This document shows positions 11,215 to 18,756 of a stretch of 64,000 bases of DNA, piece after piece (positions within the stretch are counted from its first letter, which is position 1; each line of letters opens with the position of its first letter). The position numbers were made by a program, and so were the translations under genes. This stretch comes from Trebonia sp963773105 (GTDB taxonomy: Bacteria; Actinomycetota; Actinomycetes; Streptosporangiales; Streptosporangiaceae). The stretch is from contig CAVZAA010000006.1 in NCBI GenBank assembly GCA_963773105.1, forward strand, positions 1 through 64,000, given 5' to 3'. The notes below the pieces were generated by a model, which worked only from the letters and a program-made list of their open reading frames with translations, searched no databases and was not told where the DNA came from.

Positions 11215-11679
11215 ATGTCTGTATCGACCGAGGAACAACGGATACGCAACCTGTTTGAACGCGTCGAGACGATCGAAGAAGTGGCGGTCACCTTGCCGCA
11301 GGGTGACGACCGGCGCACAAGGCTCCTCGCGGTCTCCCGTGACGCCCTCGCGGAGGAGGCCACGGTTCGTCCTGTGATCGCGGCCAAGATCCTCGGGCTC
11401 AGCGAGAAGACGGTCCGCGCATGGGCGGATGCGGGCCTGCTCACAACCACCCAGCGGTCGCCGCGACTGCTGCTCGACGTTCCCAGCGTTCACAGGGTCA
11501 GCCATGTCCTGCGCGAACTGCGCGAGGAAGGCCTGGAGCGGGACCTACTCGAACACGTGTGGCATCGCTTGGAGGACCAGGCCCTGCTCGACCGCAAAGA
11601 CTTGCGCGATAGCGTCGGCCAGCTGCTGAACGGAGATGTCATTGTTCTCCGCTCATCGGCCGACACAGGCGACAAGTAG
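11215..11679 (+). CDS. Helix-turn-helix protein, possibly antitoxin-like
   Basis: 154-residue protein with a MerR/excisionase-style helix-turn-helix near residues 50-70 (VIAAKILGLSEKTVRAWADA), followed by a helical region and a short tail ending DVIVLRSSAD. A purine-rich stretch (GAGGACGGAGG) precedes the ATG. The same general design, N-terminal helices then HTH, is seen in the antitoxin at 17650-18108, where a PIN toxin follows; here no intact toxin follows. Downstream on the opposite strand is a truncated VapC. It may be an orphan regulator of the element or an antitoxin that lost its partner. No closer family is recognised. Confidence 0.55.
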   Translation: MSVSTEEQRIRNLFERVETIEEVAVTLPQGDDRRTRLLAVSRDALAEEATVRPVIAAKILGLSEKTVRAWADAGLLTTTQRSPRLLLDVPSVHRVSHVLRELREEGLERDLLEHVWHRLEDQALLDRKDLRDSVGQLLNGDVIVLRSSADTGDK

Positions 11680-11809
11680 CACACAGCGACCTGGCCGACC
11701 TTATCGTCAGTGGCGCTAGGCAGCCGAGCAAACCGGAGCCACTCGCAGCGTCATGCGTGGGATCCCCGAACCGAACCAGGGCCGACTTGTCGATCAGCCA
11801 GTCGGTCAC
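11639..11809 (-). pseudogene. Truncated VapC (PIN) toxin, N-terminal fragment
   Basis: Begins with GTG at 11809 overlapping the stop of the vapB gene, the normal coupling of VapBC pairs. The first 17 residues, VTDWLIDKSALVRFGDP, are a typical PIN-toxin opening with the first acidic residue. After that the reading is unlike a PIN domain (GLLGCLAPLTIRSARS) and stops at 11639, inside the end of the HTH gene. The toxin was evidently cut off near 11750 and fused to unrelated sequence, so it should be inactive. Confidence 0.6.
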
Positions 11810-12015
11810 TGCCAGGCCTGTGACATCACGTCCGGGTCGGCTAGGTCGCTGAAGGTCTGGGCGAAGCGCACCAGGTCACCAGCGCTGACGGGGGAGTCGG
11901 TCACGGCCGCGTCCTGGGCGAGCCTGCGCCGAACGTATTCACTCCGCGACAGGCCCAGCTTCCGGGCAGTGCCTCGCGCCTCGACGACATCATCGGGCAC
12001 ATCGCGAATCAGCAT
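11806..12015 (-). CDS. VapB/FitA-like ribbon-helix-helix antitoxin
   Basis: About 69 residues starting MLIRDVPDDVVEARGTARKL, a FitA/VapB-type ribbon-helix-helix, followed by GLSRSEYVRRRLAQ and an acidic C-terminus ending PDVMSQAWQ. Upstream in-frame GTG and ATG codons could add up to 12 residues. Its stop overlaps the start of the truncated VapC. It would bind its own promoter and neutralise VapC, but the partner toxin here is only a fragment, so this is an orphan antitoxin. Confidence 0.65.
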   Translation of the reverse strand: MLIRDVPDDVVEARGTARKLGLSRSEYVRRRLAQDAAVTDSPVSAGDLVRFAQTFSDLADPDVMSQAWQ

Positions 12016-12531
12016 GTCTGCCAACACCACCCCCAACCGATATCCCATGATGTCGCGCAACGGCCCGGCCGCACGACCCAGCGAACGGCGACACCAGTCA
12101 TGCGATATACCCGAGTGAAAGGTCAAGAGGAACGGTGCGTGCGCAGATTCCCGGCAGGTCGTAATTCGGCCCGGCCGAGTCGGCCCGGCTTGGAACGAGG
12201 GCGAGGTCGTCCTCGACCCGAGGTCGACCTCAGGTCGCCCCGTCAGCGGGTAGTGAGACGGCGGCCGACGGGCCCGCCCCGAAGGGCGGCACTGCGGACA
12301 GCGCCTCGGCAAAGGTCCCGTCGGCCGCCTGGCCCCGCAGCGCCCCGGAACGCCCACCAGAGAGGCATCAAGCGCCGCGGGACTTGCCCCGAATTGTAGA
12401 AGACAACAGGTTGCCATCATGGTGATGTGACCTGCCGGCGGGCTAAGATTCCCGGGTCGGCCTGAGGGCGGGGCCAGGTCGAAGGCTGCCTTGCCGCCTA
12501 CTCCATACGCCCGCGCGAGGAGGTAGTCCCG
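12016..12531. other. Intergenic region with short repeats and possible eroded small gene
   Basis: No confident gene. It holds a near-direct repeat TCGGCCCGGC at about 12166 and 12179, and a perfect 12-bp palindrome GAGGTCGACCTC near 12220-12232. On the minus strand, from an ATG pair near 12422, a short frame reads MMATCCLLQFGASPAALDAS; with one missing base it would continue to ALSAVPPFGAGPSAAVSL and stop. That could be an eroded protein of about 60 residues, or chance. Confidence 0.3.
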
Positions 12532-13160
12532 ATTCCGGCGATCAACGGGCGCCCGGTGATCAGCCGCGCCGACATGGCGGCGCGCGGCGTCCCGCCCAGC
12601 ACGGTCAGCGGCTGGTACCGGGATCGGGCCAGGACGGGTCATCCGGAGAAGGCCGGGCGGATCGGCCGGACGGACTACTGGTACGAAGACGAGTGGACCG
12701 CCTGGCGCCAGGCCTACCAGCGGGGCAAGATCGAGTCGCTGACCCAGGTCGACCGGGGCGGCGACCCGGACGACCTGGTCGACGCCGCCGAAGCCGCCCG
12801 CATGCTGCGCTACGCCAACCGGAACGTGATCCACGCCAACCGCCGCCTCGGCTACTTCCCCGAGCCCGACGACTACGGCACCGGCCGGCCAGGGCCGCCC
12901 GCGCCCCGCTGTGGAAGCGGTCCACGGTCTGGGCCGCGGCCGACCGCCGCCCGGGCATGGGCGGCGGCCACCGGCCGGGCACCCCCGGCGCCCCCGCCAA
13001 GCCGCACCCGTACGCGGGCGACGAGCGGCTCGCCCGCGTGCTGGCCGATCTGCGTTCCGGCGCCCGCCCGTCCGCGGCGGACCTGGCCGCGGAGTGGGGC
13101 GTCAGCCGGCGCACCGCCGAGCGGATCATCCGCGCGGCCAGGGCCGTCCTCCAGGCCTAA
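12532..13160 (+). CDS. Element-encoded HTH protein of unknown function, frameshifted
   Basis: About 209 residues after repair. The N-terminal half reads INGRPVISRADMAARGVP and a repeated helix-turn-helix-like unit (AAEAARMLRYANRNVIHANR). The C-terminal part (frame 3) has another HTH-like stretch, AADLAAEWGVSRRTAERIIR. One base is missing near 12878-12900. A strong Shine-Dalgarno (GAGGAGGT, 12517-12524) sits 7 bases before an in-frame ATT at 12532; the first standard start is GTG at 12556. I chose the ATT position for its spacing, without certainty. Small multi-HTH proteins of this kind occur in actinomycete integrative elements, where they may act in replication or regulation. I do not recognise a named family. 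Confidence 0.5.
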
Positions 13161-13303
13161 AAGCAAGTCAAAGGCCATTTGTCCGAACGGAAGGTGGTGA
13201 CACCTTGATGCGCATCGACAAACTCTAGTAGATTTCATGATGTCGCAGGGCGGCAACCCTGACGGCACCACCGGAACAGCACCAGAGCGAAGGACGACCC
13301 ATC

Positions 13304-14158
13304 ATGACGGTTTCCGCACCCCCCGTACGACGACGCCTCGTGGGCAGGACGCTGCGCCGGCATCGCGAGGCCCTGGGCTGGACGTTGGAGGACGCGGCCC
13401 GCGTGCTCGAGTGCGACCGGTCGAAGGTCAGCAGGATCGAGACCGGGGAGCGGGGCATCCGCGCCAAGGAGCTCCGCGAACTCATGGAGGAGTACGGCGT
13501 CGCCGAAGAGCAGCGGGCGGTGCTGACGCTGCTGGCCGACCGGCGCGGCGCCTTCGGATGGCAGCGCGACTACGCCGCCGTCCTGCCCGGTGCATGGCGG
13601 GACTACCTAATCATGGAGACGGCCGCCTCGAAGATCAGCGGCTACGACGCGCAGCGGGTGCCCGGCCTGCTGCAGACCCCCGGCTACGCCCGGGCGCTTG
13701 CGGAGGCCGACCCGTCGCTGCACGACGATGTCGCGCGGGACTCGGCGGCCGAGGCGGTCCTGGCACGCCAGCAGGCGATCTTGAACAAGCCAGGGCTGGA
13801 GCTGCACCTGGTCATCGGGGAGGCTGCCTTGCACCAGCAGGTCGGCAGCCCGGAGGTAATGCAAGAGCAGCTCGCCATGCTGGCCCAGGCCGCCGGCGAC
13901 AGCGGCACGATCACCGTGCAGGTTCTGCCGTTCGAGGCTGGCGCGCACGCGGCGGCGGGCGACGGGTCGCTGGCTCTCCTGCAGTTCGACGGGGCGCTGG
14001 GCCTGGGGCTGGTGCACCTGGGCGGCATCGGCGGCGGGGTGTGCCTGGAAGGCCAGGACGACCTCAACGCCTACGCGGCGGCGTTCGACCAGCTGCGCGC
14101 GTTCGCGCTCAGCCCCGCGCAGTCCGCCCTGCTGCTGCGGGGCCTGGCGGGCTACTGA
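13304..14158 (+). CDS. XRE-family regulator with DUF5753 domain
   Basis: 284 residues. The N-terminal XRE helix-turn-helix (residues about 10-65) includes LGWTLEDAARVLECDRSKVS and RIETGERGI. The rest is a DUF5753 domain: ISGYDAQRVPGLLQTPGYA, AVLARQQAIL and a C-terminal GVCLEGQDDLNAYAAAFDQL. This combination is very common in actinomycetes and typically pairs with small DUF397 proteins; none is seen here. GAAGGA lies 10 bases before the ATG. Within the element it is the likely transcriptional controller of the adjacent DUF2637 gene or of xis/int. The assignment is secure; its target is inferred. Confidence 0.9.
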   Translation: MTVSAPPVRRRLVGRTLRRHREALGWTLEDAARVLECDRSKVSRIETGERGIRAKELRELMEEYGVAEEQRAVLTLLADRRGAFGWQRDYAAVLPGAWRDYLIMETAASKISGYDAQRVPGLLQTPGYARALAEADPSLHDDVARDSAAEAVLARQQAILNKPGLELHLVIGEAALHQQVGSPEVMQEQLAMLAQAAGDSGTITVQVLPFEAGAHAAAGDGSLALLQFDGALGLGLVHLGGIGGGVCLEGQDDLNAYAAAFDQLRAFALSPAQSALLLRGLAGY

Positions 14159-14316
14159 CGCCTCTGTATCGCCGGTGCTCCCGCCGTCCGTGCGCGGCGG
14201 GAGCACCGGCTCGCCCTGCGGGCTGGCAGATCCCGGCTGACTCGCTGAGTCGTGTGCCTGGCGCTCCGGCCCGCAGAGCCGCCACGCATGACCCGCATCT
14301 GAGCGAGGGATACACA

Positions 14317-15061
14317 ATGAGCACAGCACCCGTCTCCGTCGTCCCTGAACAGGCACCGTTCACGCCGTCCGGCGAGGTGCTGACCCGCCGTGCCGTCACC
14401 GCCGTCACCGCCGCCGTCATGGTGATCACGTTCGCGTTCAGCCTGGGCAACGTGACCCGGCTGTGCCTGGACCTGGGCATCACCGTCTGGATCGCCTGGC
14501 TGGTCGGCCCGGCGGTCGACCTCAGCGTCATCGGCCTGCTGGTCGGCATGCGGTTCCTGTCCCTGCACGGCTATAAGGACGACGAGCTGGCCGGGCTGCG
14601 GCGGATGCTGCGGTTCTGCGGCCTGCTGACCCTGGCGCTGAACACCGCGGGCGCAATCGGCCACCACCAGTACGGGACCGCCCTGGTCGACGCGGTCGGC
14701 CCGGCCCTGCTGATCGGCTGGAGCGAGGTGGGCCCGTGGCTGCTCCACCAGATCTACGCCGTCTGCCGAGCGACCGCTCCCGAACCGTCGGCGCCTCAGA
14801 ATCCGGAAGCAGCGCAGCGGGCCACGCGCGGTGCTCCCCGCCAGGCAGCTGGCCCGCACCCGGGAGCTGGACGCCGAGCACCGCGCGGAGACCGGCAGGC
14901 CCATCAGCCGGGACGCCCTCCGCGCCCAGCTGCGGATCGGCCGCGATCGGGCCGGCGCCCTGGTCGCGGCTGTCCGCGCGGAGGCGGCCGCAAGGACCGG
15001 GCCGAACGCAGTCACAGCGGTAGCCGGCTTAGACAGGTCACCGATGCTCGTCACGCCCTGA
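14317..15061 (+). CDS. DUF2637 membrane protein with C-terminal DNA-binding-like region, frameshifted
   Basis: About 248 residues after repair. The DUF2637 part has four hydrophobic segments, including TAAVMVITFAFSLGNV, IAWLVGPAVDLSVIGLLVG, LTLALNTAGAI and VDAVGPALLIGWSEVGPWLL. A frame change (one extra base near 14815-14830) leads to a soluble tail with ISRDALRAQLRIGRDRAGAL, which resembles a winged-helix recognition segment. DUF2637 proteins, sometimes called SpdB-like, are carried by actinomycete conjugative elements and are thought to help spread of the element within mycelium; that role is family knowledge, not shown here. GAGCGAGGGA precedes the ATG by about 6 bases. Confidence 0.75.
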
Positions 15062-15196
15062 CCAGGTCGTATGCCCATAACCCTGTTGACCGGGCTGCGG
15101 ATAAGCGTCGCTGGCAGAGCCCTGGTCAGTGCCGCGAGGCGCTCGTTCGCCGGCTTTCCCGGGGCTTCCCATGCAATCCCTCCGGCATTTCTGCCA

Positions 15197-15235
15197 GATA
15201 TCTCACTGTGATATCTCACGGTGATATTGGGTCAG
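15197..15235 (+). repeat. 13-bp tandem repeat upstream of xis
   Basis: Two head-to-tail units, GATATCTCACTGT and GATATCTCACGGT, followed by a partial third beginning GATATTG. They lie 57-95 bases before the excisionase start, in a locally AT-richer segment. The layout suits an operator or an iteron-like recombination-accessory site. Confidence 0.6.
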
Positions 15236-15291
15236 TCGCGCTCTCGCCTTAACCTCACTTCATGAGCAATGTAGGGAGGTGACTCACACAC

Positions 15292-15465
15292 TTGCAGGCA
15301 TTCACAGTCGAGCAGGTCGCCGACATGCTGCACGTCGGCCGCGACAAGGTCTACTACCTGCTCAGGACTGGCCAGCTCCGCAGCATCAAGATCGGCAAAC
15401 TGCGGCGCATCACTGAAGAGCACATAGCAGAGTTCATCGCCTCGCTCGAAGATCTTCCCCAATGA
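15292..15465 (+). CDS. xis: Excisionase (Xis), helix-turn-helix
   Basis: 57 residues: QAFTVEQVADMLHVGRDKVY, then YLLRTGQLRSIKIGKLRRI and an acidic tail. This is the MerR-like HTH_17 fold of recombination directionality factors and of many small excisionases. The start is TTG at 15292; GGGAGG ends 12 bases upstream, a little far, but the frame upstream is closed. It precedes the integrase by 176 bases on the same strand, the usual xis-int order in actinomycete integrative elements. It would bias the integrase towards excision. Too short to appear in a standard long-ORF listing. Confidence 0.85.
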   Translation: MQAFTVEQVADMLHVGRDKVYYLLRTGQLRSIKIGKLRRITEEHIAEFIASLEDLPQ

Positions 15466-15480
15466 GCAATCGTTGGCGCG

Positions 15481-15496
15481 TGGCAACACGTTGCCA
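15481..15496. promoter_or_regulatory. Inverted repeat between xis and int
   Basis: TGGCAACACGTTGCCA: 7-bp perfect arms around AC. A half site, GTTGCCA, recurs at 15574-15580 next to the palindrome TTGCGCAA. It is a candidate operator for the element's regulator or an arm-binding site for Xis or integrase. Confidence 0.5.
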
Positions 15497-15641
15497 AAAA
15501 CGTCGCCGTAAACAGCTCCTCGCACGGTCTCTCGTCAGGTCGTGAACATCGTTCTAGGCCTATTGCGCAAGACGTTGCCAAATGTCTTTCTGCGCTATTC
15601 TTGGCCTCCATAGGCGCATCGCGCTAAGAGGAGGAATTCAG

Positions 15642-17003
15642 ATGGCAGCATCTCCAAACTCAGACAAGCCGAAAAGGCGCCGCCGCGACCGTGGCGACGA
15701 CGGTATCTGGTGGGACAGGGCCAACCACCACTACGTCGGCGCGGTGTCGCTCGGCTTCGACAGCGACGGCAAGCGCAATCGCCCAACGGTCCGCGGTCGG
15801 ACCAGGGCCGAGGTCAAGGAGAAGCTCGACAAGCTCCACGACGAGCTCAATGCGGGCATTCACACCCCGGCGACCTACACCGTCGAGCAGTGCGTCAAGG
15901 ACTGGTTCGCCTCCATCGAGCGAGACGAGCACACCATGCAGACCCTGACCGGCCAGGCCAGGAAGTGGATCTATCCCAGGATCGGCGCGACGAAGCTCAA
16001 GGATTTCAGCGCGACCGACGCCGTCAAGTTCTTCCAGCAGATCGCCCCGTTCCTGAGCAAGCGCACGCTGGTCATGATCAAGAGCACCCTCCGCCGGTCC
16101 ATCCGCCGAGCCCAGGTCCACGATCTGATCGGCCGCAACGTGATCGAGCTCATCGACCTCCCAGCAGGCAAGCCTGGTCGTCCTTCAAGGGCGATGACTC
16201 AAGACCAAGCGGCCAAGGTCCTCAAGACTGCGAACGGCGGCCCCACCGGCTACGTCAAGGTCGTGAAGGCAAGCTCGGGACGGTACGGCGCAACCCACGC
16301 CGCCACCGAGTCCGGCCAGCTCGCCTGCGGCACCAAGTCGCACTGGAAGGCGCCGATCACCGAGGTAAGCCGCGAGCTCAAGGACGCCACCTGCCTTTCG
16401 TGCCGCTCACAGCTCGGCCTGGACAACACCGGCAATGCGAACCAGCGCCTGGCCGCCCTCTTCGTCCTATCGATCACCCTCGGCCTGCGCCCAGGCGAAC
16501 TCCGGAAGCTCACCTGGGACTACGTGGACCTCGACGGGGGAGTGGTCCACGTCTGGCGCTCGGCGAGCAAGACCGGCGACACCAAGACCCCTCAGTCGAA
16601 GCGATCGCTCATGCTCCCGAAGCGCGCGATCACCGCCCTCACGGCTCACAAGGCCATGCAGGACCGCGAGCGCCGGGAGGCGGGCAAGGTGTGGCAGGAC
16701 CTCAATCTGGTCTTCTGCCACGAGGACGGCTCGATGTACACGTCGCGTGGACTCAACTGGCGCTTCAGCAAGATGACCAAGAAGGCGGGCATCGGCCACT
16801 GGCACGCCCACGAGGGCCGCCACACCGCCGTCTCGATCATGAGCAGCAACGGCGTCCCGATCCAGGAGATCAGCGACACGGTGGGCCACAAGTCCACCCA
16901 CGTCACCGAGACCGTCTACCGCCACGTGATCGTGCCCGCGATCCGCGGCGGCGCGACCGTAATGGACAGCGTCTTCGGCGACGAAGACGAAGAAAGCGTC
17001 TAG
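15642..17003 (+). CDS. int: Tyrosine site-specific integrase with an embedded cysteine-containing insert
   Basis: 453 residues from ATG 15642, with GGAGG 7 bases upstream. Order: basic N-terminus and AP2-like arm domain (SLGFDSDGKRNRPTVRGRTR), SAM-like core-binding domain (about 75-175), then the catalytic domain. Catalytic residues visible are Arg in LGLRPGELRKL, the HAHEGRH box, GHKSTHVTETVYRHV with the nucleophile Tyr, and a C-terminal acidic tail. Between about residues 197 and 265 the catalytic domain is interrupted by a segment ending LACGTKSHWKAP...ATCLSC, a CG plus CxxC pattern that could bind zinc. It would integrate the element, probably at the tRNA-Ala gene at 18505-18577. Its last 17 codons recur almost unchanged at 18393-18443. 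Confidence 0.93.
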   Translation: MAASPNSDKPKRRRRDRGDDGIWWDRANHHYVGAVSLGFDSDGKRNRPTVRGRTRAEVKEKLDKLHDELNAGIHTPATYTVEQCVKDWFASIERDEHTMQTLTGQARKWIYPRIGATKLKDFSATDAVKFFQQIAPFLSKRTLVMIKSTLRRSIRRAQVHDLIGRNVIELIDLPAGKPGRPSRAMTQDQAAKVLKTANGGPTGYVKVVKASSGRYGATHAATESGQLACGTKSHWKAPITEVSRELKDATCLSCRSQLGLDNTGNANQRLAALFVLSITLGLRPGELRKLTWDYVDLDGGVVHVWRSASKTGDTKTPQSKRSLMLPKRAITALTAHKAMQDRERREAGKVWQDLNLVFCHEDGSMYTSRGLNWRFSKMTKKAGIGHWHAHEGRHTAVSIMSSNGVPIQEISDTVGHKSTHVTETVYRHVIVPAIRGGATVMDSVFGDEDEESV

Positions 17004-17068
17004 CCTCATGGGAACGGGTGCGGTCGTATCTTTGCGCAGTCGCAACGTCGAGCGTATTTGGCTAAGGG

Positions 17069-17647
17069 TCAGATGCCTGGCGGGACACCAGGACCGCTCC
17101 GCAACGCGGATGCAGACGCCACTAGGCCATCGCGCTGGAGCTCGCCAAGCACGTCATCAACTGTCACCGGGCGCCTAGTGCGCGAATCGACGATCTGCTG
17201 TACACAGGCCCACACGGCCTGTGAGTCGAAATCCATCACATCACGCACGAAATTGTCAGGGGACTTCGGTCTGATGTCCCACTGGGCCAGCGTCTTTGGT
17301 GGGAAGTCCTTCAGGTTCCTAGTCACGATGAGCTGGGCATTGACTTTGATCGCGGCGGCCAGGACGTGCCGGTCGTCAGGATCCGGAAGGTCAAGCGCCT
17401 CGATCAGGGGCTGATAGCCCGTCACCAGACAATCGCGGACCGCCCCGTTGATGAGCTCGCGTAGGCGAGCTGCCTTCTCCTCCGTGATGTCCGGACGGTT
17501 CTTCTGCAACGCACGGAGCGTCTCATCCATGATTTGGTCACTCCACTTCGCCTGCACGAGATGAGGCTGCTGGGCGATGCGGATCAACAGGTCGCGCAAA
17601 GTGTTCGGGTAGAGCACGTTAGCGTCGTAAACCACGATGAAGGCCAT
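17069..17647 (-). CDS. PIN-domain ribonuclease toxin (PIN_3 type)
   Basis: 192 residues. The PIN fold shows the acidic residues in VVYDANVLYPN (first Asp), LPDPDDRHVLAAAIK (central acidic cluster) and a late TRNLKDFP. PIN_3 proteins are the toxin half of HTH-type type II toxin-antitoxin modules and cleave RNA. The start ATG lies 2 bases after the stop of the antitoxin gene, so the pair is one operon. The C-terminal 50 residues, including VTVDDVLGELQRDGLV, extend beyond a minimal PIN domain. The pair sits between the intact integrase and the integrase remnant, as cargo or as an addiction module stabilising the element. Confidence 0.85.
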   Translation of the reverse strand: MAFIVVYDANVLYPNTLRDLLIRIAQQPHLVQAKWSDQIMDETLRALQKNRPDITEEKAARLRELINGAVRDCLVTGYQPLIEALDLPDPDDRHVLAAAIKVNAQLIVTRNLKDFPPKTLAQWDIRPKSPDNFVRDVMDFDSQAVWACVQQIVDSRTRRPVTVDDVLGELQRDGLVASASALRSGPGVPPGI

Positions 17648-17649
17648 GG

Positions 17650-18108
17650 TCAGTACAGGTCCAGCTCCTCGGTGAGCTCGGCGAGCTTATCGGCCGCAAC
17701 GCGTCGGTCCAGATCGTCCTGGCGCTTGTAGTCCATCAGGTCCTCGAACCTGACCCTCCGGTGCCTTCCGACCTTGCGGAAGGGAATCTTGTCGGCCTCG
17801 AGCAAGCCGATTAGGTACGGACGCGAGACGTTGAGCATGGCCGCAGCCTGCTGCGTGCTGAGCTCCACTTCCTTCGGGAAGATTTGGACCCCGCGGCCCT
17901 GCGCCAGCAGCTCGAGGATCTGGGCGAACATGACCGCTGTGGCACGGGGGATGACCAGGGCGTCGTCGGTTCCGACTTCCCCGATGGCCTCAATGAGGTC
18001 GTCATCCGGGTGTCCTTCAAGGTATTCATTGATGCGCCTAGCGGCACGATCCGCGATCTCCGTGTCGACGTCCCCCGGGTTGATCGAGCCGATACTGCGT
18101 GTAGGCAT
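17650..18108 (-). CDS. HTH antitoxin paired with the PIN toxin
   Basis: 152 residues. The C-terminal half has an excisionase-like helix-turn-helix, LSTQQAAAMLNVSRPYLIGL, followed by LLEADKIPFRKVGRHRRVRF, the standard wing of this family. The N-terminal half is acidic and helical. The tail (DLDRRVAADKLAELTEELDLY) is the likely toxin-neutralising segment. First gene of the operon with the PIN toxin. The promoter should lie in the 18109-18200 interval and be autorepressed, as is usual for such modules. Confidence 0.85.
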   Translation of the reverse strand: MPTRSIGSINPGDVDTEIADRAARRINEYLEGHPDDDLIEAIGEVGTDDALVIPRATAVMFAQILELLAQGRGVQIFPKEVELSTQQAAAMLNVSRPYLIGLLEADKIPFRKVGRHRRVRFEDLMDYKRQDDLDRRVAADKLAELTEELDLY

Positions 18109-18392
18109 GTCCGTCGCCCCCTCTCAGTCGCATTATCCGCAACAAACGAAGCGTTCGCAACATACCCGAGAGTGACCGCCGACACACATGAGTTAGACAA
18201 CGATGGTCATGCATCGCACAGCTCGTGTCGGGCCTCGGCGGCTGCGCGACCTCCGCGCCACGCACGCCGCCCTACGCGCTCGTCGTCGGTGAACGTGAGC
18301 GGGCGTGCGCTGCAGCCGCGAGAGCGCCTGGGCGGCAGCCACTCCGGCCAGCGGGTTGTCCACGTACATGCCCCACCGCGATCCGGAGTAAG
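18109..18392. other. Decayed DNA upstream of the antitoxin, possible integrase debris
   Basis: No intact gene. On the plus strand a short frame near 18220-18290 reads RRLRDLRATHAAL before a stop, reminiscent of the box II region of a tyrosine recombinase. From about 18366, sequence similar to the 3' end of the integrase gene begins (GCGATCCG and then the clear tail at 18393). The antitoxin promoter must also lie here. Confidence 0.35.
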
Positions 18393-18443
18393 GCGACCGT
18401 GATGGACAGCGTCTTCGGCGACGAAAATGAAGAAAGCGCCTAG
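18393..18443 (+). pseudogene. Integrase 3'-end remnant
   Basis: Seventeen codons ending ATVMDSVFGDENEESA and TAG. They match the end of the intact integrase gene (16953-17003) in all but five or six bases; the protein tails differ as GDENEESA versus GDEDEESV. It lies 62 bases from the tRNA-Ala 3' end, where an integrase gene of this type would be expected to end. It is the leftover of an earlier related element or of a deletion between two tandem elements. Confidence 0.75.
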
Positions 18444-18504
18444 CCCAATCGCCTTGGCTCTTGGTTTGGCGCTTTTCCCTCGAACAGGGATCCGAAAAAT
18501 GCGG

Positions 18505-18577
18505 TGGAGCTAAGGGGATTCGAACCCCTGACCTTCTGCATGCCATGCAGACGCGCTACCAGCTGCGCCATAGCCCC
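18505..18577 (-). tRNA. tRNA-Ala (anticodon GGC)
   Basis: 73-nt cloverleaf on the minus strand. Acceptor arm GGGGCTA pairs with TAGCTCC (one G-U), D-arm GCGCAGCTGGTAGCGC, anticodon stem TCTGC/GCAGA with loop ATGGCAT (anticodon GGC), and T-arm GGGGTTCGAATCCCC. CCA is not encoded. Its 3' end faces the integrase remnant and the element, the arrangement of an integration target used by actinomycete integrases. Confidence 0.95.
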
Positions 18578-18756
18578 GCAGCCCACCACCGGCTGCCCCG
18601 TACCGGAGCACCCCGCAAGGTGGAACGCAGTTAGCATACCGGTTCCGAGAGCATGTGTCGTACGCGATCGCAACGCCAGCCACAGACCTAGCCACAGCGC
18701 CCGGCGTCGGCAGGGATCCCGGAGGCGTCAGCACCCCGCAAGTTACCCTGATCCAC

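Noticed and set aside
6664..15061. Replication initiator for an autonomously replicating (pSAM2-like) element
   Set aside because: I find relaxase, regulators and DUF2637 but no recognisable Rep protein or FtsK-like TraB, so the element cannot be called a classical AICE from this window.
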